In this document: positions 27,218-34,315 of the stretch, piece after piece
Layout of the letters: each line of letters opens with the position of its first letter
Numbering within the stretch: position 1 is the first letter of the stretch
Assembly: GCF_030717995.2 (NCBI RefSeq)
Contig: NZ_CP157743.1
Span: 3,312,501 to 3,376,500 of the forward strand
From: Methylomarinum sp. Ch1-1
GTDB lineage: Bacteria; Pseudomonadota; Gammaproteobacteria; Methylococcales; Methylomonadaceae
Direction: 5' to 3'
Length of the DNA stretch: 64,000 nucleotides
Made by a program: the position numbers and the translations under genes
Notes under the pieces: model-generated
Database searches by the model: none
What the model was told of the DNA's origin: nothing
What the model saw: only the letters and a program-made list of their open reading frames with translations

Positions 27218-28861
27218 ATGACCAAGAAGACTCACGATAAAACCGTTCTTATGGGGAAATCCCCACCTAAGATGGCCGGCGCATTGCCGCTATTAGGTCA
27301 TATGCTCGAATTTGGCAAGAATCCCTTTGCCTACATGATGAAACTTAGAAATACCCTAGGAGAAATCGGTGAATTCCGCATGTTTCATCAGCAAATGGTG
27401 CTGCTAACCGGCCCGGAAGCCAGTGAAGCCTTTTTTCGCGCTCCCGATGCCCAACTGGATCAAAGTCAAGCCTATAAAATCATGACGCCGATCTTTGGCA
27501 AGGGCGTCGTTTTCGATGCCCCGCCGCATAAAAAAGATCAACAGCTCAAAATGCTGATGCCGGTATTGCGTGATCAACCGATGCGGGGTTATGCCCGAGT
27601 GATCGTTCGGGAAGTCGAACAGATGATTGCCGACTGGGGGGATAGCGGTGAAATAGATTTGCTCGAGTTCATGAAAGAACTCACCATATACACCTCCAGC
27701 CACTGCCTACTGGGCGATGAATTCCGTTATGAACTCAACGAAGAGTTCGCGCGCATATACCATGACCTTGAACAGGGCGTCAATCCCCTGGCCTTCGTCT
27801 TTCCCTATCTTCCCTTGCCCGTATTTCGCCGTCGCGACAAAGCCCGCGCCAGGCTGCAGGAATTGGTCACCGCCATCATCGACAAAAGAGCGAGAAAAGC
27901 GGAAAAAAGTGAAGATGCATTTCAGATGCTGATTGATGCCCGCTACGACGACGGCACTCGCCTATCCGCGCATGAAATCACCGGTATGTTAATCGGCACC
28001 ATTTTTGCCGGCCACCATACCACGGCTGGCACGGCGGCCTGGACCTTATTGGAATTGGCGCGCCGACCGGAATATTTGGACGCCGTGTTACAGGAACTGG
28101 ATGGCAATTTCGGCGCCGAAGGCGAAGTGACTTTCCAATCCTTGCGCGAAATTCCGGTACTGGAAAACGTCATCAAAGAAGTGTTGCGTTTGCATCCGCC
28201 GTTGATATTTTTAATCCGCAAGGTCGTGCAAGATTTTCATTTCAAAGATTATACCGTCAAGGCAGGAAAATACGTCTGCGCTTCGCCGCGCGTGTCCCAT
28301 CGCATCGCCGGCGTTTTCCCGGATCCGGAAAAATTCGATCCCGATCGTTATACGGAGGCACGCCAGGAAGATGCCCGCCCTTTTAGCTGGATCGCCTTCG
28401 GCGGGGGTAAGCACAAATGCTCCGGCAACGCATTCGCCATGCTGCAACTAAAGGCGATTTTCTGTATTTTGCTGCGCCGCTATACCTTTGAATTAATCGA
28501 CGACAAAGACAGTTATCAGGATGACTTTACCCAAATGGTGGTGCAGCCACAATCACCTTGCCGGGTTCGTTATGTCAAACGATCGCCCATCGCCGACGCC
28601 CAATCCGGGGCGGCCCTCGCTGACAACCAACAAAGCCAGGCGACGACCACTCCGGGCTTTCGAATAATGCTCGATCGGGAGCTTTGCCAGGGGCATGCCA
28701 CCTGCATGACCGAAGCGCCTGAACTTTTTCGGGTGGACGATGCCGGTCATGTCACCGTTTTACAAGAAAACCCGTCGTCCGAGTTACTGAAAAAAGCTCG
28801 GCAAGCCGAAAAATATTGCCCAACCCAGGCAATTAAAATTGAACTCAACAACCGCACCTAA
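27218..28861 (+). CDS. cyp51: CYP51 sterol 14alpha-demethylase fused to a 3Fe-4S ferredoxin
   Basis: A 547-residue fusion enzyme that removes the 14alpha-methyl group of lanosterol in three O2-dependent steps. The P450 domain shows the CYP51-type I-helix motif FAGHHTTAGTAAW, the ExxR motif EVLRLHPP and the haem loop FGGGKHKCSG (Cys401). An Ala/Gln-rich linker (about 458-480) joins a ferredoxin with ligands Cys490, Cys496 and Cys534-Pro; the central position is His (CQGHATC), which predicts a 3Fe-4S cluster. The same fusion is known from Methylococcus capsulatus. No N-terminal membrane anchor is present, unlike eukaryotic CYP51. It is followed immediately by the NTF2-like gene. Confidence 0.96.
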   Translation: MTKKTHDKTVLMGKSPPKMAGALPLLGHMLEFGKNPFAYMMKLRNTLGEIGEFRMFHQQMVLLTGPEASEAFFRAPDAQLDQSQAYKIMTPIFGKGVVFDAPPHKKDQQLKMLMPVLRDQPMRGYARVIVREVEQMIADWGDSGEIDLLEFMKELTIYTSSHCLLGDEFRYELNEEFARIYHDLEQGVNPLAFVFPYLPLPVFRRRDKARARLQELVTAIIDKRARKAEKSEDAFQMLIDARYDDGTRLSAHEITGMLIGTIFAGHHTTAGTAAWTLLELARRPEYLDAVLQELDGNFGAEGEVTFQSLREIPVLENVIKEVLRLHPPLIFLIRKVVQDFHFKDYTVKAGKYVCASPRVSHRIAGVFPDPEKFDPDRYTEARQEDARPFSWIAFGGGKHKCSGNAFAMLQLKAIFCILLRRYTFELIDDKDSYQDDFTQMVVQPQSPCRVRYVKRSPIADAQSGAALADNQQSQATTTPGFRIMLDRELCQGHATCMTEAPELFRVDDAGHVTVLQENPSSELLKKARQAEKYCPTQAIKIELNNRT

Positions 28862-28871
28862 GAAACAGAAA

Positions 28872-29474
28872 ATGACCGCATACCCCAGAGCAGAACTTGA
28901 AGAAATGGTTGAACGGTGGCTAGAGGCAAATCGTAACGCCGAAAAGGAAGGCAACTGGGCTAAATATCTCGGAGCGATGTATACCGATGACGCCGAATAC
29001 CGCTGGAATATCGGTCCCAATGAGGAATTTGTCGCGCGCAGCCGAAAAGAGATAGAGGAATGGGCCTTAGGAGTGCAAATGGAAGGCTTTGAAGAATGGC
29101 GCTATCCCTATCATCGCATTTTAATCGATGAAAAACTGGGCGAGGTCATCGGCTTGTGGCGACAAGTGTCCCCCGCATTGCGCGAAGACGGCAGCCATTA
29201 TGAAGTCGCCGGCATAGGCGGCTCTTGGTTTCGTTACGGCGGCCATTACAAATGGGAATGGCAACGGGATTTTTTCGATTTAGGCAATGTCAAAGCCTTG
29301 TTTTTTGAATTAGCCGCCGATGGCAAGCTAGACCCGGCCGTCAAGCGTAAAATTGGTAAATTAGCCAAAGGGCAATTGCTTCCGGGCCACGAGCGTTTAC
29401 GCAAACAATCGGGCTTATGGAAAAGACTGAAGGGAGTTATCGCCATGGTGAGGATCGCCCTGATTAACAAATAA
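28872..29474 (+). CDS. NTF2/SnoaL-like protein next to CYP51
   Basis: A 200-residue protein starting MTAYPRAELEEMVERWLEANRNAEK, the alpha helix and following beta segments (MYTDDAEYRWNIGPNEEF, WRYPYHRILIDEKLGEVIGLWR) of the NTF2/SnoaL/ketosteroid-isomerase cone fold. A C-terminal extension of about 55 residues is basic (KRKIGKLAKGQLLPGHERLRK) and ends in a hydrophobic stretch. ATG 28872 lies 11 bp after the cyp51 stop; an earlier in-frame start would overlap cyp51. Position suggests a sterol-pathway role (isomerase, binding protein or P450 helper). NTF2-like proteins also occur in the mycobacterial CYP51 neighbourhood (Rv0760c). Function not proven. Confidence 0.7.
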   Translation: MTAYPRAELEEMVERWLEANRNAEKEGNWAKYLGAMYTDDAEYRWNIGPNEEFVARSRKEIEEWALGVQMEGFEEWRYPYHRILIDEKLGEVIGLWRQVSPALREDGSHYEVAGIGGSWFRYGGHYKWEWQRDFFDLGNVKALFFELAADGKLDPAVKRKIGKLAKGQLLPGHERLRKQSGLWKRLKGVIAMVRIALINK

Positions 29475-29584
29475 TGCACTATTTGATGATGCATAACATT
29501 CAGCCCGCCATGGCGTGCTACCGCATCCGCTCCCGGCGGATGTCGGCATTTCCACCCTCCATGGCGGGCAGATGTCGCATCCAA

Positions 29585-29648
29585 CCCGGCGCCTAAATAC
29601 GGTAGGCTATTAGTTATGATTAATAATCTACGTAGTTTCAGGTAGCGG
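29585..29648 (+). repeat. Degenerate MITE-B-like sequence
   Basis: CGCCTAAATACGGTAGGCTATTAGTTATGAT resembles the MITE-B left half; the right repeat is degraded (GTTTCAGGTAGCGG). It lies in the noncoding gap before the oxidosqualene cyclase gene, close to its promoter. Confidence 0.5.
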
Positions 29649-29768
29649 ACAAACGTCGTTTTTAATGCAAGCAACAGACAGATAGAAAAGAATTGTTATA
29701 CTCTATGATTACGAATCCTTTAAGAACTGCGCCTCGCCTCATCAAGTAATACCCCCGTATCAGAAACT

Positions 29769-32015
29769 ATGTTGAATATAAAACCGGGCTGGAAAAACTG
29801 GCAACTGCTGACGGAAAAGGGAAGACAGGTTTGGGCATTCAAGTCCGACTCGCAGAATATCAACGAGCATTTGCAAAATGTCGACAATTTTACCGATGAA
29901 GATATAAAGCAGTTTGCCGAAGACTTTCGCTTCGACAGAACCGCCAATCCCAATTCCGGCGACAAGGTATACCGACACGCAGCGATCGCCGCCAGGTTTC
30001 GGCCATACGGCGGGCAAATCCCGCAAGCAGAGAACTCCGAACAGCAAGGCGTTATCGATGCCTTGGTCAAAGGCATGAACTTCTATTCCTTTCTGCAGAG
30101 TGACGACGGCCATTGGCCCGGTGATTACGGTGGTCCGCTTTTTCTGTTACCCGGCCTGCTGATCGCCGCTTATATCTCGGAAACGCCGTTTCCCCAAGCG
30201 CACCGGGAAATGATGAAACTTTATTTGTTCAATCATCAAAACCCGGATGGCGGCTGGGGGATGCATATCGAAGGCGAATCGACCATGTTCGGCACCGTCA
30301 TGCAATACGTGTCACTGCGCCTGCTTGAAGTCGATAAAAATCATCAGCAATTAATCAGGGCCAGAGAGTGGATCAAAAAGCATGGCGGCGCGACTGGCAT
30401 TCCTTCCTGGGGGAAATTCTATCTGTCGGTTTTGAATTGTTATGACTGGCGGGGATTCAACAGCCTGTTTCCGGAAATGTGGTTGTTTCCCAAATGGTTG
30501 CCGGTTCATCCCTGGCGTTACTGGTGTCATAGCCGTATGGTCTACCTGCCCATGGCCTATTGTTATGCCCGGCGCATCCAGGCGCCGGAAAATGACCTGA
30601 TTCTGTCATTGCGAGAGGAAATCTATAACGAAGATTTCAACGCGATCGACTGGCCGAAACAACGTGACGCCGTATGTGAAAAAGATCGCTATACCACGCC
30701 CTCTAAGGTGCTGAAATGGATGAATTTTTTCACCAATCAATATGAAAGATTCTACAGCTCATGGTTAAGAGCAAAATCCATCGATTTCATCTTGAAATAT
30801 CTCAATGCCGAGGATGAGCAAACCCACTACATCAACATTGGTCCCGTCAACCAAGCCATTAATTCCATTTGTATCTGGCATGCCTACGGTAAGAATTCCT
30901 CGCAATTCAAACAGCATGTCGCACGTTGGTATGATTATTTATGGGTTGCCGAAGATGGCATGAAAATGAATGGCTACAACGGTTCTCAGCTTTGGGATAC
31001 TGCGTTTGCCAGCCGCGCGATGCTGGAAAGCAGCCTGGGGAAACTGTTTCCGGATACTATTGCGAAAAGCTACCGATTTATCGAACTGTCCCAAATTAAT
31101 CAGGAGCACCCAACCCATGGCGAATTTTTCCGCCATCCCATGATAGGCAGTTGGCCCTTTTCGACTGCGGAAAATGGTTGGCCCGTCTCCGACTGCACGG
31201 CGGAAGGACTTAGCGCCACACTGGCCATACACCGCTCCGGTCTGGTGCGGCCCGTGGTCGATGAACATCGTATCAAACAGGCTGTCGATGTCATCCTGTC
31301 TTACCAAAACACCGATGGCGGCTGGGCCACTTATGAACTGACCCGCGGCCCCAAATGGCTGGAAAAACTCAACCCTTCCGAAGTATTTGCCGATATAATG
31401 ATCGATTACTCGTGGACCGAATGTACGGCGGCCTGCGTCATTTCCTTATTGGACTTTCGGCAAACCTATCCGGATTACAAAACTCGCGAAATATGCAGGG
31501 CCATCAGTGCAGGCATCGACTTTATCCTTAAACAACAAAAAGCGGATGGCTCTTGGTATGGTGGCTGGGCGGTCTGTTTCACTTATGCAACCTGGTTCGC
31601 TGTGGAAGCCCTCAGCAATGCCAGGGGCGCAGGCTATTATGACGATGCGCAACTGATGACCGGCATCGAAAAAGCGTGCGCCTTCCTGGTCGCCAAGCAA
31701 AAAACCGATGGCGGCTGGGGAGAGACCTTCGAATCCTGTGCCAAATTAGTTTACACCGAGACACCCAATTCACAGGTAATCAATACGGCCTGGGCCCTGC
31801 TAACGCTGTTTGCGGCTGATTTTACTGATGCAAAAGTCCTGGACGCCGGCGTCAGATTATTGTTGGACAGACAAACCGACCTGGGTGACTGGTCGCAGGA
31901 AAATATTTCCGGTGTATTTAACTATAATTGTATGATCACCTATGCGAATTATAGGAATATCTTCCCTATTTGGGCCTTGAATCGCTATTTTAGTCGCTAT
32001 ATTGCTGATAAGTAA
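29769..32015 (+). CDS. osc: Oxidosqualene cyclase (lanosterol-synthase type)
   Basis: A 748-residue membrane-associated triterpene cyclase converting (S)-2,3-oxidosqualene to a protosterol-derived sterol, most likely lanosterol. The catalytic motif is DCTAE (Asp475), diagnostic of oxidosqualene cyclases rather than squalene-hopene cyclases (DxDD). QW repeats are seen as QSDDGHW, QNPDGGW, QNTDGGW, QKADGSW, QKTDGGW and RQTDLGDW, with MWCYCR-like YWCHSRMVYLPMAYCYARR. The length matches the family. It is paired with squalene monooxygenase 218 bp downstream. Its last codon and stop come from an inserted MITE-C; the uninterrupted gene would have ended IADN-stop instead of IADK-stop. Confidence 0.96.
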   Translation: MLNIKPGWKNWQLLTEKGRQVWAFKSDSQNINEHLQNVDNFTDEDIKQFAEDFRFDRTANPNSGDKVYRHAAIAARFRPYGGQIPQAENSEQQGVIDALVKGMNFYSFLQSDDGHWPGDYGGPLFLLPGLLIAAYISETPFPQAHREMMKLYLFNHQNPDGGWGMHIEGESTMFGTVMQYVSLRLLEVDKNHQQLIRAREWIKKHGGATGIPSWGKFYLSVLNCYDWRGFNSLFPEMWLFPKWLPVHPWRYWCHSRMVYLPMAYCYARRIQAPENDLILSLREEIYNEDFNAIDWPKQRDAVCEKDRYTTPSKVLKWMNFFTNQYERFYSSWLRAKSIDFILKYLNAEDEQTHYINIGPVNQAINSICIWHAYGKNSSQFKQHVARWYDYLWVAEDGMKMNGYNGSQLWDTAFASRAMLESSLGKLFPDTIAKSYRFIELSQINQEHPTHGEFFRHPMIGSWPFSTAENGWPVSDCTAEGLSATLAIHRSGLVRPVVDEHRIKQAVDVILSYQNTDGGWATYELTRGPKWLEKLNPSEVFADIMIDYSWTECTAACVISLLDFRQTYPDYKTREICRAISAGIDFILKQQKADGSWYGGWAVCFTYATWFAVEALSNARGAGYYDDAQLMTGIEKACAFLVAKQKTDGGWGETFESCAKLVYTETPNSQVINTAWALLTLFAADFTDAKVLDAGVRLLLDRQTDLGDWSQENISGVFNYNCMITYANYRNIFPIWALNRYFSRYIADK

Positions 32016-32176
32016 CTATTCAGTATAAAAATGCTTTTACTATCAATTGCTTGCGGAAGAAGTGTATGCGACAGGGATGTCGCATCCAAGCCTATAGGGA
32101 CATATCCACGGCGTCTTCTGGAGCAAGTAACTGATAGTAAAAGAAATATTTTCTCAGTATCAAGCTGAATAGTTAC
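32012..32176 (+). mobile_element. MITE-C copy 2 (165 bp) overlapping the cyclase stop codon
   Basis: The ends GTAACTATTCAG and CTGAATAGTTAC are flanked by the 8-bp direct repeat GCTGATAA (32004-32011 and 32177-32184). The interior (TCAATTGCTTGCGGAAGAAG, ATGTCGCATCCAAGCCTATA, ACGGCGTCTTCTGGAGCAAG) matches the 51004 copy, here without MITE-B. Confidence 0.92.
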
Positions 32177-32233
32177 GCTGATAATTAATAACCCACGGAA
32201 GACCTTTAGAGGATGTGCTTTAAGTAGCTCAAT

Positions 32234-33634
32234 ATGAAATCAGAGTTCGATATTTGTATTATCGGCGCAGGCATGGCAGGCGCAACAATCGCCGCTTATC
32301 TCGCCCCCAGAGGCATTCGGATCGCGCTGATCGATCAAAGTTACGACGAGAAAAAACGTATCGTCGGTGAATTGCTGCAACCAGGAGCCGTATTAACGCT
32401 GGAGCAGCTGGGGCTGAAGCATCTACTGGATGGATTCGAGGCTCAGCCGGTCGCAGGATATGCCTTATTACAGGGCGACGAAAAAACCACCATTGCTTAT
32501 CCGCCTTCACATAACGGAATGGGCTTGCATAATGGCCGCTTTTTGCAACGAATCAGGGCTTCCGCCCTACAGAACGACACGGTCACGCAAATACACGGCA
32601 AGGCCCTGCGATTACTGGAAAACGACCGACATGAAATCATAGGTGTCAGTTACCGGGATTCCCTTTCTTCACAAATCCATTCCGTTTACGCCCCTTTAAC
32701 CATAACCAGCGACGGGTTCTTTTCCAATTTTAGAGAGCATCTCAGCAATAATGAAAAAACCGTAACTTCTTATTTTATCGGTTTGATTCTTAAAGATTGC
32801 GAAATGCCCTTCCCCAACCACGGACATGTATTTTTATCGGGACCGACTCCCTTTATTTGCTATCCGATTTCCAACAATGAAGTCAGATTGTTAATCGATT
32901 TCCCCGGCCAACAGACGCCGCGAAAAGTGCTGCTGCAACAGCATTTGGATACCAATGTCACGCCTTATATCCCCAAATCCATGCTGAAAAGCTACGAACA
33001 GTCTTTGCGACAGGGCGGTTTCAAGGTCATGCCCAACCATTATTTGGCGGCCAATCCTAAAATCCGCAAAGGGGCCGTGATGCTAGGGGATGCGCTCAAT
33101 ATGCGCCACCCCCTGACCGGTGGAGGGCTGACGGCGGTATTTTCCGATATTCAGATTTTGAGCGCCTATTTATTGGCTATGCCCGATTTTTCCAATACCG
33201 ATTTGATTCATACAAAGATCGAATCCTATTACCGGGACAGACAGAGAGCCAATGCCAACCTCAATATACTGGCCAACGCACTCTATGCCGTGATGTCCAA
33301 TGAACTACTGAAACTGGCAGTCTTTAAATACCTTCAGTGTGGCGGAAACAACGCCCAGGAGTCGATCGCCATTTTGGCGGGATTGAACAGGAGTCATTCC
33401 GTATTATTCAAGCAATTTTGTTTTTTGGCGATGTTCGGCGCCTGTAATTTGGTGCGTCAAAACGTTTTGAATTTACCCAAGGCCCTAAAACTGCTTACCG
33501 ATGCCTTCTGCATCATTAAGCCATTGATCAAAAACGAACTTCCCACAGTGTCACTTTTTTATCATAATCTCGCGAGAATAAAGACGCATATGCTTTCATA
33601 TTTAAATAATGGCTCCAAAATTCAAAGACCCTAG
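32234..33634 (+). CDS. sqmo: Squalene monooxygenase (squalene epoxidase)
   Basis: A 466-residue FAD monooxygenase making (S)-2,3-oxidosqualene from squalene with O2, the committed oxygen-requiring step of sterol synthesis. Motifs: N-terminal FAD site CIIGAGMAGATIAAYLA (GxGxxG at about 11-16), the squalene-epoxidase block VGELLQPGAVLTLEQLGL, and the second FAD motif LGDALNMRHPLTGGGLTAVFSD. A hydrophobic C-terminal half anchors it in the membrane. It follows the cyclase; only the MITE-C separates them, so cotranscription may have been affected by that insertion. A reductase partner is not encoded nearby. Confidence 0.95.
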   Translation: MKSEFDICIIGAGMAGATIAAYLAPRGIRIALIDQSYDEKKRIVGELLQPGAVLTLEQLGLKHLLDGFEAQPVAGYALLQGDEKTTIAYPPSHNGMGLHNGRFLQRIRASALQNDTVTQIHGKALRLLENDRHEIIGVSYRDSLSSQIHSVYAPLTITSDGFFSNFREHLSNNEKTVTSYFIGLILKDCEMPFPNHGHVFLSGPTPFICYPISNNEVRLLIDFPGQQTPRKVLLQQHLDTNVTPYIPKSMLKSYEQSLRQGGFKVMPNHYLAANPKIRKGAVMLGDALNMRHPLTGGGLTAVFSDIQILSAYLLAMPDFSNTDLIHTKIESYYRDRQRANANLNILANALYAVMSNELLKLAVFKYLQCGGNNAQESIAILAGLNRSHSVLFKQFCFLAMFGACNLVRQNVLNLPKALKLLTDAFCIIKPLIKNELPTVSLFYHNLARIKTHMLSYLNNGSKIQRP

Positions 33635-33716
33635 CTCTGAGACAGGTTTCGCTTTGCTCTAACTATTCAAGATACAAACGCTTTTTGATCTATTGAGATT
33701 CTATTTAATAACAGAC

Positions 33717-33761
33717 GTAACTATTCAGTATCTTTCAGGGTTTAGGGAGTAGACCAAGAAT
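33717..33761 (-). repeat. Truncated MITE-C end
   Basis: GTAACTATTCAGTATCTTTC and the following GTTTAGGGAGTAGACC match the reverse complement of the right end of the 43063 copy. The other end is missing. A shorter CTAACTATTCAAGATAC lies at about 33658. Confidence 0.65.
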
Positions 33762-33769
33762 TAGGCTAG

Positions 33770-33841
33770 CCGCCTACCGAATTAGTCCAGATGGTGCGGG
33801 AAGCCTACGAAGATTTTGTGCGCAGAGGCATGATTTTCTAA
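33770..33841 (+). pseudogene. Short gene-end remnant before the Rieske fragment
   Basis: The frame PPTELVQMVREAYEDFVRR then GMIF-stop has a protein-like composition but no start. It directly abuts the truncated MITE-C, so an element-associated deletion may have removed the rest of the gene. I do not recognise the family. Confidence 0.3.
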
Positions 33842-33883
33842 AACCCGTGCTCCCTCTCCTAACCATCAACCGAAGCTCAAAAG

Positions 33884-34315
33884 ATGAACAACGCACAACT
33901 GAAATATTCCCCCCCAACCTTTGCGAACGCCAAGAACCCACGGCAAAAAGCCCGCGCCTCCGGCTTGGACCCGAATCGTTGCTACGGGGTGGAATACGAC
34001 AATGCGATCAAAAAAGGCCCAATAAAAGAGGTGACTTTTTGGAAGACATCGATCGCCCTTTGCCGGGGCAAGAATGACGAACTCGCGGCGGAGCAAAACC
34101 GCTGCCCGTATCGCCAGCTCAACCTGACACATGGCGCAGTTGACCGGTGCAATCTGCGTTGCGCCTACCATGGCGGGTCTTTCAACCGGGGAGGCAGGCT
34201 AGAAGACTACTCCCATGACAGCTTTGGCAAACCGCTGATCAAAAGACAATGGCGAACCTATCCGATGCAGGTCCGCTATGGTTTGATATTGATCACCAGA
34301 GTTCCCGGCAAATGA
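33884..34315 (+). pseudogene. sdmA: Decayed Rieske oxygenase (SdmA-like) fragment
   Basis: 143 codons containing one Rieske-type domain, NRCPYRQLNLTHG..LRCAYHGGSF. The canonical 2Fe-2S motif is C-x-H..C-x2-H. Here the first histidine is replaced by tyrosine (CPY), while the second half CAYH is kept. The whole C-terminal catalytic domain with the mononuclear iron site (about 200 or more residues) is absent, since the next gene starts at its stop (ATGA). In Methylococcus, the Rieske protein SdmA with reductase SdmB removes one C-4 methyl from sterols. Position and domain suggest a dead sdmA; an alternative is a shortened Rieske ferredoxin-like protein, which the lost histidine makes unlikely. 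Confidence 0.6.

Noticed and set aside
29769-32015. Squalene-hopene cyclase as an alternative for the cyclase gene
   Set aside because: The active-site motif is DCTAE, not DxDD, and squalene monooxygenase, CYP51 and a delta24-reductase surround it.
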